Source: [Clostridium] scindens (GTDB taxonomy: Bacteria; Bacillota; Clostridia; Lachnospirales; Lachnospiraceae). From it: DNA of 64,000 nt. Position numbers and translations under genes: made by a program. The stretch's first letter is position 1. Every line of letters begins with the position of its first letter. Below the pieces are notes generated by a model. It was not told the DNA's origin. It was given only the letters and a program-made list of their open reading frames with translations, and made no database searches. The stretch covers positions 3,301,501 through 3,365,500 of the forward strand of contig NZ_CP080442.1 in NCBI RefSeq assembly GCF_019597925.1, read 5' to 3'. Below are positions 1 to 7,290 of this stretch, piece by piece.

Positions 1-286
1 GGAAAGACTGGAAGATGAATCCTACGTTATCGCGTCGGAACCGCACCAGCTGGTCTTCGTTCAAGGTCTCAATGTGCTGCCCTGCGATCACTACGCTTCC
101 CTTCGTGGGCTTCTCAAGGCCTGCCAGCATATTCAGCAAGGTAGACTTGCCTGAGCCGGACGTTCCGACGATCGCGCAGAATTCGCCCTCGCAGATATCG
201 AAATTTACCCCGTCAAGCGCTCGGACAATCTCATCCCCTACCCGGTATAACTTATACAGATCTCTTACTTCTATTACTTTTCCCAT
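1..286 (-). CDS. ABC transporter ATP-binding protein, MacB/LolD type (partial, start only)
   Basis: The first 95 codons of an ABC ATPase run off the left edge of the window. The translation starts MGKVIEVRDLYKLYRVGDE and holds a perfect Walker A motif (GTSGSGKST, about residues 40-48), then the Q-loop region ending IFQSF. The pattern GDExVRALDGVNFDI with a Walker A of this form is typical of the MacB/LolD/FtsE-like subfamily, whose partners are FtsX-like permeases that export lipoproteins, peptides or antibiotics. An AGGAG ribosome site precedes the ATG at 286. The permease partner would lie outside the window, so the substrate is unknown. Confidence 0.9.
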   Translation of the reverse strand, partial: MGKVIEVRDLYKLYRVGDEIVRALDGVNFDICEGEFCAIVGTSGSGKSTLLNMLAGLEKPTKGSVVIAGQHIETLNEDQLVRFRRDNVGFIFQSF

Positions 287-369
287 AAGCCCCTCCTGTC
301 ATATGTGTTCTAAGTATACAGTAGAAATTGAAAAACTTTCAGTAGAAAATTATGAAATATTTCTTAATA

Positions 370-398
370 TTGCATTTCTGTGAAAAAAGTATTATAAT
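370..398 (+). promoter_or_regulatory. Promoter of tRNA-Gly
   Basis: A -35 box TTGCAT (370-375) and a perfect -10 box TATAAT (393-398) are separated by 17 bases and lie 10 bases upstream of the mature tRNA 5' end. This is a textbook housekeeping sigma-A promoter. Confidence 0.8.
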
Positions 399-407
399 AT
401 GTCTTGT

Positions 408-478
408 GCAGATGTAGTTCATCGGTAGAATACCAGCTTCCCAAGCTGGGGAGGCGGGTTCGATTCCCGTCATCTGCT
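408..478 (+). tRNA. tRNA-Gly (anticodon CCC)
   Basis: The 71-nt cloverleaf has an acceptor stem GCAGATG/CATCTGC (408-414 with 471-477) and discriminator T478. The anticodon arm CCAGC-TTCCCAA-GCTGG gives anticodon CCC, and the T arm contains GGTTCGATTCC. CCA is not encoded. The anticodon reads glycine GGG codons. Confidence 0.95.
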
Positions 479-485
479 CTTTTCC

Positions 486-525
486 AGGCTGGGAATACAA
501 TCGTTGTGTATTCTTAGCCTTTCTT
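486..525 (+). terminator. Terminator of tRNA-Gly
   Basis: A hairpin with arms AGGCT..AATACA and TGTATT..AGCCT (486-520), interrupted by a symmetrical internal loop, is followed by TTCTT. It sits 8 bases after the tRNA and before the next gene's ribosome site. The U tract is short, so it may be a moderate terminator. Confidence 0.55.
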
Positions 526-552
526 AATACGATAGCCTATGAAGGAGCGGAC

Positions 553-849
553 ATGATACCAACCATCGGATTATCCATAAAAGCATTAAAAAAAGAGCCT
601 TTTTCAGGCTCTCACTGCGGCATGAGATATTACCTTAACGCGAAGGATGATATGCTGTATGCATACATCTATTCGGAACCCTGGTGCTTTGAGGCAACCC
701 CGGATGACCAGAAGGAGCAGAAAGACTTTCCGTTTACCCAGGACGGCCTTAATGCGGCGGTGGACTGGCTCAATGCCATTTACGAAGAAAGACGCGTCCA
801 ATTCAATAAAGCAGAAAAAGACAAGATGAAGCATTTCCTTGGAAGATAA
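553..849 (+). CDS. Conserved hypothetical protein, 98 aa
   Basis: This small soluble protein is preceded by a GAAGGAG ribosome site and begins MIPTIGLSIKALKKEPF. It is mixed alpha/beta in character, rich in aromatic and acidic residues (YAYIYSEPWCFEATPDD), with a basic helical tail ending KMKHFLGR. No catalytic motif, membrane segment or signal peptide is visible, and I do not recognise a functional family. The ORF is convergent with the phosphate symporter and both share the hairpin at 854-875. The clean ribosome site and terminator support a real gene; the function is unknown. Confidence 0.75.
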   Translation: MIPTIGLSIKALKKEPFSGSHCGMRYYLNAKDDMLYAYIYSEPWCFEATPDDQKEQKDFPFTQDGLNAAVDWLNAIYEERRVQFNKAEKDKMKHFLGR

Positions 850-853
850 GAAA

Positions 854-875
854 AGCGCCGGCGTATACCGGCGCT
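854..875. terminator. Bidirectional terminator
   Basis: A perfect 8-bp stem, AGCGCCGG/CCGGCGCT, with a 6-nt loop lies between two convergent genes. It is flanked by AAAA on the left (a U tract for minus-strand transcripts) and CTTATT on the right. Confidence 0.8.
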
Positions 876-879
876 CTTA

Positions 880-2520
880 TTATGCAACACTTTCCAGCAC
901 TTCTTCCGCAATATTGCGGGCATGGTCTGAAATACGCTCCAGACACACCAGGGTATCCAGAAATACGATCCCAGCCTCCGTATTGCACTGGTTGTTCGTC
1001 AGGCGCTTGATGTGCCTGCTTCGAAGCGTGATCTCCAGATCGTCTGCCTGGGTCTCTTTTTCAATCACCTTCAAAGCCTTTTCCTTACTCTTCTCTTCAA
1101 ATGCCTCCAAGGCATATTTATAACTGTCAATACATACATCCAGCATTTCTTTTAACTGGGAACTTCCGATTTCGGAGAATGCTACCTTCTTTTCATAGAG
1201 CGTCTCCGCAAATTCAGAGATATTCTCACAGTAATCGCTGATACGTTCTATATCCGACACCAGTTGAAGAAGGTGTGCCACATCTTGATGCTCTTTCTCG
1301 CTGATCTGGAGAGCGCTTAGCTTGATCGCATAGTTGGTAATGCCCGCGCTAAGCTTATCCACCGTAGTCTCTTCTTCCTTCAGGAACTGGATATCCTCAT
1401 CCTTGAGCGTAAAGAGAACCGTCTTGGCAACATCCAGAGAGTCCTTTACGATCTCGCCCATACGAGCCACTTCTCTGACGGTAGACTGAAGCGCAATGCT
1501 TGGCGTCTCCAGGATACGGTCGTCCAAAAGGACCTTGCTCTTGTCCCGGGTATCCTCCTCCACGCGCCCGATCTTCTTAGCCAGCTTGATAATCCAGCCG
1601 GATACCGGGAAGAGAAGCACCGTCGTGCCAATATTAAATGCCGTATGAACAATACTGATCTCCGTCTGCGTGATGATGCCAACGCCTGCCTCCGGATGGA
1701 GGACTTCAAAGTAGACGATAGCGATCACGCTGAATATAATCGTACCAATGATGTTAAACAGCAGATGCATCAACGCGGCCGTCTTGGCGTTCTTCTTCGC
1801 GCCAAGGCTTGACAGGATTGCAGTGATACAGGTACCGATATTCTGTCCCATGATAATGTAGATAGCAGCACTGAATGGCACCAGCCCTGCTGCTGCCAGA
1901 CTCTGCAGAATACCCACGGAAGCCGAGGAACTCTGGATGATCGCCGTCACAAGGGCGCCTGCCAGGATTCCAAGAAGCGGGTTATTCCCCAGTGTAACAA
2001 AGATACTGCGGAATCCTTCTGATTCCTGCAGCGGCGCTACTGCCGATGACATAGTTGTAATACCAATAAATAACAAGCCAAAGCCTACGACGATGCTGGC
2101 GATCTCTTTGGATGAGCGTCTTTTCCCGGTCAGCATGATGATCACGCCCAGCATGACCGCGATCGGAGCCAGAGTGGCCGGACTTAGGAACTTGGCCCAC
2201 TCGACAGAAGATACCAGCCATCCGGTTACAGTGGTACCTACATTCGCTCCCATAATGACGCCCATAGCCTGGGTCAGATTCATAATTCCCGCATTTACAA
2301 ATCCCACGACCATGACCGTAGTGGCTGAGGAACTCTGGATAACCGCGGTGATCGCGGCTCCAAGCAGCACTCCCATCAGCTTATTCTTCGTCAGCACTTC
2401 CAGCAGGGATTTCATCTTATTGCCTGCCGCATTCTCGAGGCCCTGGGCCATGATCTGCATACCATAGATGAACATTCCAAGCCCGCCTACAAAAGGTATG
2501 ATGATGTTTAAGTAATTCAT
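880..2520 (-). CDS. Na/Pi cotransporter family protein with C-terminal PhoU-like domain
   Basis: This 546-residue membrane protein is of the NptA/YjbB type, which couples sodium entry to phosphate movement across the cytoplasmic membrane. The N-terminal ~320 residues hold two inverted Na/Pi repeats, each with the signature QSSSA (QSSSATTVMVVGF and QSSSASVGILQSL). The C-terminal ~200 residues form a charged helical PhoU-like domain (DLEITLRSRHIKRL, CLERISDHARNIAEEV), as in many Firmicute members. The start at 2520 (MNYLNIII) is preferred because AGGAGG lies 6 bases upstream; an in-frame ATG 7 codons earlier has no such site. It stands alone, with a terminator downstream. Confidence 0.93.
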   Translation of the reverse strand: MNYLNIIIPFVGGLGMFIYGMQIMAQGLENAAGNKMKSLLEVLTKNKLMGVLLGAAITAVIQSSSATTVMVVGFVNAGIMNLTQAMGVIMGANVGTTVTGWLVSSVEWAKFLSPATLAPIAVMLGVIIMLTGKRRSSKEIASIVVGFGLLFIGITTMSSAVAPLQESEGFRSIFVTLGNNPLLGILAGALVTAIIQSSSASVGILQSLAAAGLVPFSAAIYIIMGQNIGTCITAILSSLGAKKNAKTAALMHLLFNIIGTIIFSVIAIVYFEVLHPEAGVGIITQTEISIVHTAFNIGTTVLLFPVSGWIIKLAKKIGRVEEDTRDKSKVLLDDRILETPSIALQSTVREVARMGEIVKDSLDVAKTVLFTLKDEDIQFLKEEETTVDKLSAGITNYAIKLSALQISEKEHQDVAHLLQLVSDIERISDYCENISEFAETLYEKKVAFSEIGSSQLKEMLDVCIDSYKYALEAFEEKSKEKALKVIEKETQADDLEITLRSRHIKRLTNNQCNTEAGIVFLDTLVCLERISDHARNIAEEVLESVA

Positions 2521-2596
2521 TGGTTTCCTCCTAATGTACAAATAAACTCACTATTTCTACAATACCATTAACAAATAGAGAAAACAACCAGTTTTT

Positions 2597-2953
2597 TTAC
2601 TTTTTCATCTTAGGATCAAATACCATGGATGCCAGGTAGCCGAATATCAGTGCCGCCGAGATTCCAACCGCGCTGGCTTTAAAGCCGCCCAGGAAGATTC
2701 CGATAAATCCTTCTTTCTCTACCGCTTCTTTGACGCCTTTCCATAAAAGATTCCCAAACCCGGTAAGCGGAACGCTTGCCCCGGCTCCGGCGAAGTCCTG
2801 GAACGGCTGGTACAGCTGCAAGGCTCCCAGAACGGCTCCGCCGCACACCAGAAGCACCATGATGCGTCCCGGCATCAGTTTCGTCCGATCCAGCAGGATC
2901 TGCACCAGAGCGCAGATCAATCCTCCGATCAAAAATGCTTTTAAATAATCCAT
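2597..2953 (-). CDS. spoVAE: Stage V sporulation protein AE (SpoVAE/AEb)
   Basis: This 118-residue integral membrane protein starts MDYLKAFLIGGLICALVQ and has about four hydrophobic segments. It matches the short SpoVAEb form, a component of the SpoVA channel in the spore inner membrane that moves Ca-dipicolinic acid into the forespore and out at germination. An AGGAG site sits ahead of the ATG at 2953; a longer in-frame extension back into spoVAD lacks one. It is the last gene of the spoVA operon, 16 bases after spoVAD. The hydrophobic core PLTGFGNLLWKGV resembles the GFANSVAAPAIEY stretch of SpoVAC, as expected for these related proteins. Confidence 0.93.
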   Translation of the reverse strand: MDYLKAFLIGGLICALVQILLDRTKLMPGRIMVLLVCGGAVLGALQLYQPFQDFAGAGASVPLTGFGNLLWKGVKEAVEKEGFIGIFLGGFKASAVGISAALIFGYLASMVFDPKMKK

Positions 2954-2969
2954 ACTTTTCTCCTTCCTG

Positions 2970-3974
2970 CTAGCAATGTTCCAGCACGATTCCATGGGCG
3001 ATTCCCGGCACGCTGGCACCTTCGTTGAAGCTGACGGTGGACATCAGCGCTCCCGTGGGGACAAATAGGATCCGCTTCCATTCCCCCTTGATCAGTTTCG
3101 GAAGGATATAGGCCGACAGCGTAGTGGCCGCGCAGCCGCAGCCGCTTCCCCCCGCGTGGGTGTCCTGCGTCTGCTGGTCAAAGATGGTCATGCCGCAGTC
3201 CATATGGTTCTTCTTGATGTCATACCCTCTGCCTCTCATCAGATCGAACAGAATACTCTGACCTACATATCCCAGATCCCCGGTAATAATCCGGCTGTAA
3301 TCTTCCGGCGCGTATCCAAAGTCTTCCAGGTTCTGGATGATGGTGTCGCAGGCTGCTGGCGCCATACAGGCTCCCATGTTCTGGGAATCCTTAAGACCAT
3401 AGTCCACAATCTTGCCGATGGTGACTCCGGTTATCCTCACGTGGCTTCGCTTTTTTCCCAGTATAAAGGCCCCGCTTCCGGTCACCGTCCACTGTGCGGA
3501 CAGCGGCCTCTGGTTCGCGTATCCAAGCGGAAAACGGAATTCCTTCTCCGCGCTTCCAAAATGGCTGGAAGTAACTGCCATCATATAATCCCCATAGTTT
3601 CCCGCAACGCTCATAGATGCGAGTGCCAGAGCTTCCCCTGCCGTAGAGCACGCCCCAAACAGTCCAAACATAGGGATTCCCAGCCCCTCTACTCCAATTG
3701 ACGTGGCAATTCCTTGGCGCAGCAAGTCTCCGCCAAAGAGATATCTGATGTCTGCAGGCTCCAGATGCTCTTTCCCCATCGCCAGAAGGCACGCTTCCTT
3801 CTGCATAGTGCTCTCCGCCGCTTCCCAGGTGTCCTCGCCAAAGAGATCTTCGCTCTCTACCATATCGAACATCTTGCCCAGAGGTCCTTCTCCCTCCTTT
3901 TTTCCTACCACGGAAGCGCTGCTGATCAAAAATGGAGATTCCTCGAATTGAATGCTTTGCTGTCCTTTTATCAT
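2970..3974 (-). CDS. spoVAD: Stage V sporulation protein AD (SpoVAD)
   Basis: This 334-residue soluble protein has the thiolase-like fold of SpoVAD, the dipicolinic-acid-binding member of the spoVA complex on the outer face of the spore inner membrane. Recognisable stretches are FEESPFLISSASVVGKKEGE near the start, PMFGLFGACSTAGEALALAS in the middle, and HAGGSGCGCAATTLSAYILP near the end. Length is normal for the family. The ATG at 3974 lies one base after the spoVAC stop; its ribosome site (GCGGGG) is weak, so expression probably relies on translational coupling with spoVAC. Confidence 0.96.
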   Translation of the reverse strand: MIKGQQSIQFEESPFLISSASVVGKKEGEGPLGKMFDMVESEDLFGEDTWEAAESTMQKEACLLAMGKEHLEPADIRYLFGGDLLRQGIATSIGVEGLGIPMFGLFGACSTAGEALALASMSVAGNYGDYMMAVTSSHFGSAEKEFRFPLGYANQRPLSAQWTVTGSGAFILGKKRSHVRITGVTIGKIVDYGLKDSQNMGACMAPAACDTIIQNLEDFGYAPEDYSRIITGDLGYVGQSILFDLMRGRGYDIKKNHMDCGMTIFDQQTQDTHAGGSGCGCAATTLSAYILPKLIKGEWKRILFVPTGALMSTVSFNEGASVPGIAHGIVLEHC

Positions 3975-3975
3975 A

Positions 3976-4455
3976 TTAAAATACCCCGCTTATCTTCAAT
4001 ATCCAGTAGCCAAGCCCCAGTAGCCAGCTGGTAAATATTCCATACAGGATGACCGGGCCTGCAATGGTAAAGATCTTGCAGCCGATGCCCATGACCTGTC
4101 CTTCTTTCTTGTATTCGATCGCTGGAGCGGCCACAGAGTTGGCGAATCCGGTAATGGGTACCAGCGCGCCGGCACCTCCCCATTTCGCTATCCCTGGGTA
4201 AATGTTAAACCCTGTCAGAAGGACGCTTAAAAGAACGAGTATCATGGAGGTCCATCCTCCGCTGATATCCTTATCAAGTCCTGATTTATCGCAGAAATTA
4301 AGGATTGCCTGTCCGATCACGCAGATGGCTCCGCCGGTCACAAAAGCCTTTGCCATATTGGCCGGAAGATTGTGGACCGGCGTCTTCTGTTTTACATAAT
4401 TTTCGTATGCTTGCTGCTGTCTTTGCTTATCCAATTTTGTTTCCTCCATAATCAT
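3976..4455 (-). CDS. spoVAC: Stage V sporulation protein AC (SpoVAC)
   Basis: This 159-residue membrane protein is SpoVAC, a mechanosensitive-type pore component of the SpoVA channel. It has a charged N-terminus (KLDKQRQQQAYENYVKQKTP) followed by about four membrane segments, including FVTGGAICVIGQAILNF and the conserved GGAGALVPITGFANSVA. The start at 4455 has an AGGA ribosome site; a second in-frame ATG lies two codons on. It sits 7 bases after spoVAB and abuts spoVAD. Confidence 0.96.
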   Translation of the reverse strand: MIMEETKLDKQRQQQAYENYVKQKTPVHNLPANMAKAFVTGGAICVIGQAILNFCDKSGLDKDISGGWTSMILVLLSVLLTGFNIYPGIAKWGGAGALVPITGFANSVAAPAIEYKKEGQVMGIGCKIFTIAGPVILYGIFTSWLLGLGYWILKISGVF

Positions 4456-4462
4456 TTAATTC

Positions 4463-4879
4463 CTACCACCGGTTGAAGAAGAATATGAATGCTCCGATTC
4501 CTTTTCCCAGCGCCATTCCCAATATAATATAGGGAATGCAGCGAAGAAGCTTGATCCTGCGGATAAAGATCGGGAACAGATTCAATATCTCTGCCAGCGC
4601 CATGGACCAGCACCCTACGAAGATTCCCCCGAACAGGCCAAAGATTGGCACAAGCCACCCGCCATGGGGAATCGAGATCTGATAGATAAAAAATATGTTC
4701 CCCAGAATTCCTCCCAGGGCCACGCTGTCTTCATACAGAAGGATATGCTCTCCGGTATGGGTCCTGTCCGCAAAGTCGGATACAACGCCCAGCCCGATCA
4801 CAAAGGAAAACAATCCCCCTGCAACCGCCACGCCGGCGCTAAGACCGATGATTGCCAGTAGTATTTGTGCTGCCCACAT
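4463..4879 (-). CDS. spoVAB: Stage V sporulation protein AB (SpoVAB)
   Basis: This 138-residue membrane protein starts MWAAQILLAIIGLSAGVAVA and carries the SpoVAB pattern EDSVALGGILGN and IFGLFGGIFVGCWSMALAE, with four predicted membrane spans. It belongs to the SpoVA dipicolinate channel set and is normally made in the forespore. Its start overlaps the 3' end of spoVAA by 41 bases, implying translational coupling. Confidence 0.93.
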   Translation of the reverse strand: MWAAQILLAIIGLSAGVAVAGGLFSFVIGLGVVSDFADRTHTGEHILLYEDSVALGGILGNIFFIYQISIPHGGWLVPIFGLFGGIFVGCWSMALAEILNLFPIFIRRIKLLRCIPYIILGMALGKGIGAFIFFFNRW

Positions 4880-5513
4880 CCAGTTCTTTCTCCTTTCTGG
4901 AATATGTCTCTATCAGGGTCGTCTGGATATCATTCTCATATAAACGCATTTCCACTTCCATAGGAGTTGGGTCTACCGAAAACTTCTTTTTTCCAAAATG
5001 ATTGAAAAATGTCAGTATTCCTATCGTAAGTCCAATACAGTAAGTCAGTTCCAGAATCGTAAATCCGCTGTTCGTCTTGCCAGTGACCAGTTCATAAATC
5101 TGTGAGAACATCTTGGTCGTCCCCACGTCATTGTTGAACGCCATAATGGAGAATGCCGCGCCGATAAAGCTGATGATCACCACGCCCACCACCTTCATCA
5201 GGTGCACGGCGCCTCCGGCAGTCTGCTGCTCCTCATAGGTAACGATAAAGTCTGCTTCTCCCATGCTCTGGACATCCATATTGGGAAACTGCTCATGGAT
5301 GCATTCAATAACCCTCAGGATGGACACCGTGGTTCGATTCTGGTGCTTCTTATCCGTATGATGGAACTTTAAAAGCTTGATCGTATTCAGTTTTGGAACT
5401 ACGGACGGATTCGCGCATTCCATAGTCACTACGTCGCCAAGGGTTACTTCCGCCTTGGTGACCTCTACATTTCTATCCGCCTTTATATATACGGTTTCGC
5501 TATTTGCCGCCAT
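4839..5513 (-). CDS. spoVAA: Stage V sporulation protein AA (SpoVAA)
   Basis: This 224-residue protein has a soluble N-terminal half (VYIKADRNVEVTKAEVTLGD, the conserved SpoVAA opening) and two membrane spans in the C-terminal half (VVGVVIISFIGAAFSIMAFN and LTYCIGLTIGILTFF). It is part of the forespore SpoVA membrane complex. The ATG at 5513 follows the stop of a 51-codon gene by two bases, and the end overlaps spoVAB. Length and domain order are normal for the family. Confidence 0.94.
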   Translation of the reverse strand: MAANSETVYIKADRNVEVTKAEVTLGDVVTMECANPSVVPKLNTIKLLKFHHTDKKHQNRTTVSILRVIECIHEQFPNMDVQSMGEADFIVTYEEQQTAGGAVHLMKVVGVVIISFIGAAFSIMAFNNDVGTTKMFSQIYELVTGKTNSGFTILELTYCIGLTIGILTFFNHFGKKKFSVDPTPMEVEMRLYENDIQTTLIETYSRKEKELDVGSTNTTGNHRS

Positions 5514-5515
5514 AA

Positions 5516-5671
5516 CTACCCCCTGCTTTCCATACTGACTGTCACGAGCGTGCCCTCACTTACATGATTCCTGCTCTTGACATCGCCGAAATAATAGATA
5601 AATCCTATGATGATCGCGGCCGCTACGACGCAAATCAGGCACACCCTGAGTTTTTTCCTTGCCTCATCCAT
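5516..5671 (-). CDS. Small single-span membrane protein at the head of the spoVA operon, 51 aa
   Basis: The ORF begins MDEARKKLRVCLICVVAAAI: a short basic stretch, one hydrophobic span of about 22 residues (roughly 10-31), then a polar tail ending VTVSMESRG. An AGGTGG ribosome site precedes the ATG at 5671, and the stop lies two bases before the spoVAA start, so it is cotranscribed with spoVA. It follows the sigma-G-like promoter by about 30 bases. I do not recognise the family. Position suggests a forespore membrane peptide linked to SpoVA, an inference from context only. Confidence 0.72.
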   Translation of the reverse strand: MDEARKKLRVCLICVVAAAIIIGFIYYFGDVKSRNHVSEGTLVTVSMESRG

Positions 5672-5702
5672 ACTTTCCACCTTCTTTATTCCTTTTGTGG
5701 GT

Positions 5703-5732
5703 TAGTATGGATGGTTTCGGGAAAAATATACA
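5703..5732 (-). promoter_or_regulatory. Forespore (sigma-G/sigma-F type) promoter of the spoVA operon
   Basis: On the minus strand, TGTATA (5732-5727) is followed by 17 bases and CATACTA (5709-5703). CATACTA is the exact -10 consensus for sigma-G and close to that of sigma-F, and GTATA fits the -35 GNATR pattern. It lies about 30 bases upstream of the 51-codon gene and just past the sigF stop codon, as expected for a forespore-specific spoVA operon. Confidence 0.75.
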
Positions 5733-5743
5733 TGGCGTGCCTG

Positions 5744-6457
5744 TCATATTCGTTCTCTAAGATTTTTTAAAATTTTCTTTTCCATCCTGGATACCTGGAC
5801 CTGGGATATGCCCAGTTCCCTGCCTACCTGGGTCTGGGTCTGGTTGGCAAAACACCTCAGATAGATCAGCTGCCTCTCGTCTTTGTCCAGATAATTCAGC
5901 AATTGCTGAAGCAGCATGTGATTCAGGATCTTGTCCTCTCCGCCTTCCTTCTCCGGCAGTTTGTCCATCAGGCGGATCTCCTGTCCTTCCTTCTGGTAGA
6001 TCGGCTTATGGAGGGACTCGATATCGCCGCTGGCATCCAGTGCCATGGTTAGTTCCTCGCGCTCTACATTGAGGCTCTCTGCTATTTCAGTAATCGTAGG
6101 ATCTCTGCCCCATTGCTCCTGCAGCCTTTCCTGGCACAGATATGCCTTGTATGCCAGTTCTTTCAGCGAACGGCTGACCTTGATCATCCCGTCGTCTCTC
6201 AGAAAGCGCTTGATCTCCCCGGATATCATCGGGACGGCATACGTAGAAAATTTCACGTCGTAAGACATGTCAAACTTGTCTATGGCCTTTAGAAGTCCGA
6301 TGTTCCCGACCTGGAACAAATCTTCCGCCTCTACGCCCCTGTTATAGAATCTTTTTACAATGCACCATACAAGGCCTGCATTTTCCTCCACTAATCGTGC
6401 TCTTGCTTCTTCATCCCCGTCGTGAGACTTCTGAATTAAAGCGATTGTGTGGTCCAT
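5744..6457 (-). CDS. sigF: RNA polymerase sporulation sigma factor SigF
   Basis: This 237-residue sigma-70-family protein is the first forespore-specific sigma factor. Region 2 (about residues 28-95) contains EDLFQVGNIGLLKAIDKFD and FSTYAVPMISGEIKRFLRD; region 3 includes DPTITEIAESLNVEREEL; region 4 ends with the helix-turn-helix QTQVGRELGISQVQVSRME. Its gene overlaps spoIIAB by 22 bases in the classic spoIIA order. Regulation is by partner switching: SpoIIAB holds SigF inactive until unphosphorylated SpoIIAA releases it. Length and order rule out SigG as the better name. Confidence 0.96.
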   Translation of the reverse strand: MDHTIALIQKSHDGDEEARARLVEENAGLVWCIVKRFYNRGVEAEDLFQVGNIGLLKAIDKFDMSYDVKFSTYAVPMISGEIKRFLRDDGMIKVSRSLKELAYKAYLCQERLQEQWGRDPTITEIAESLNVEREELTMALDASGDIESLHKPIYQKEGQEIRLMDKLPEKEGGEDKILNHMLLQQLLNYLDKDERQLIYLRCFANQTQTQVGRELGISQVQVSRMEKKILKNLRERI

Positions 6458-6891
6458 AGTCTACGTCCTTTTCCAATTGTTTTTTCCATCTTTACCGTTG
6501 TTCCTTTGCCCGGGACTGATTCCACTTCCAGCTTATCCATAAAGGCTTCCATAAAAGAGAATCCCATTCCCGACCGCTCCAATTCCGGCTTCGTGGTAAA
6601 AAGCGACTCCATCGCCTGCTTGACATCCTCGATTCCCTTCCCTTCATCTTCAATTTCAAGATAGAGGGTCTTGCCTTCTGTGCGGCAGCGGATATAGATG
6701 TTATGTACTTCGCTCTCATATCCATGGATGATGGCGTTGGTCACCGCCTCCGACACCGCCGTCTTTACATCCGATACCTCTTCCACCGTAGGATTAAGGG
6801 ATGTCATAAAGGCCGCTACCGTCACCCTGGCAAAGGATTCATTGGATGAGCGGCTGTCAAAGATTAACTGCATTTCATTGGTATTCTCCAT
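6436..6891 (-). CDS. spoIIAB: Anti-sigma F factor SpoIIAB
   Basis: This 151-residue GHKL-fold kinase/anti-sigma factor has an N box (SEAVTNAIIHGY, about residues 47-58), a G1 box (IEDEGKGIED) and a G2 box (ERSGMGFSFME). It binds and inhibits SigF and phosphorylates SpoIIAA on serine. The ATG directly abuts the spoIIAA stop codon and the 3' end overlaps sigF, so the three proteins are translationally coupled. It matches the usual family length of about 145-150 residues. Confidence 0.96.
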   Translation of the reverse strand: MENTNEMQLIFDSRSSNESFARVTVAAFMTSLNPTVEEVSDVKTAVSEAVTNAIIHGYESEVHNIYIRCRTEGKTLYLEIEDEGKGIEDVKQAMESLFTTKPELERSGMGFSFMEAFMDKLEVESVPGKGTTVKMEKTIGKGRRLWTTQSL

Positions 6892-7203
6892 CTACTTCTC
6901 CTCCTCATATATCTGCATTATTTTTGTGACACCAGACATGGTCAATATCTTCTTCATTCTTTCATTCGCGTGCACCGCGCACACCTCTCCTCCCAGCATA
7001 TAGATTCTTTTATAGCGCCCCATGATCACTCCGATTCCTGAACTGTCCATAAAATTTGTTTCCGCAAAATCAAAGATGACATAGCGGATGTGGTTGCGCT
7101 CGATCAGATGGTCCGACTCCTTTCTGATTTCTTCCGCATTGTGGTGGTCCAGTTCATGCGGAAGAAATACCGTCAGACAATTCTCCTGTACCTGATACTT
7201 CAT
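6892..7203 (-). CDS. spoIIAA: Anti-anti-sigma F factor SpoIIAA
   Basis: This 103-residue STAS-domain protein reverses SpoIIAB inhibition of SigF. The motif NFMDSSGIGVIMGRYK (about residues 50-65) includes the phosphorylated serine of the DSSG box. The start at 7203 (MKYQVQENCL) is chosen because AGGAGG lies 6 bases upstream; an ATG two codons earlier touches the ribosome site. A terminator for the upstream operon ends only about 35 bases before the start, and I see no clear sigma-H promoter in that gap. Confidence 0.95.
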   Translation of the reverse strand: MKYQVQENCLTVFLPHELDHHNAEEIRKESDHLIERNHIRYVIFDFAETNFMDSSGIGVIMGRYKRIYMLGGEVCAVHANERMKKILTMSGVTKIMQIYEEEK

Positions 7204-7235
7204 ATTCATCCTCCTTTTTATTTTGTCCTTTCGAC

Positions 7236-7272
7236 GCAAAAAGGATATGCAATCCCAGATTGCATATCCTTC
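7236..7272 (-). terminator. Terminator of the valS-TPR operon
   Basis: A perfect 13-bp stem (AAGGATATGCAAT with ATTGCATATCCTT, 5-nt loop) is followed on the minus strand by five T residues. It lies 18 bases after the TPR gene and separates it from spoIIA. Confidence 0.88.
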
Positions 7273-7290
7273 TCTTTCGTATCGTAGTTA

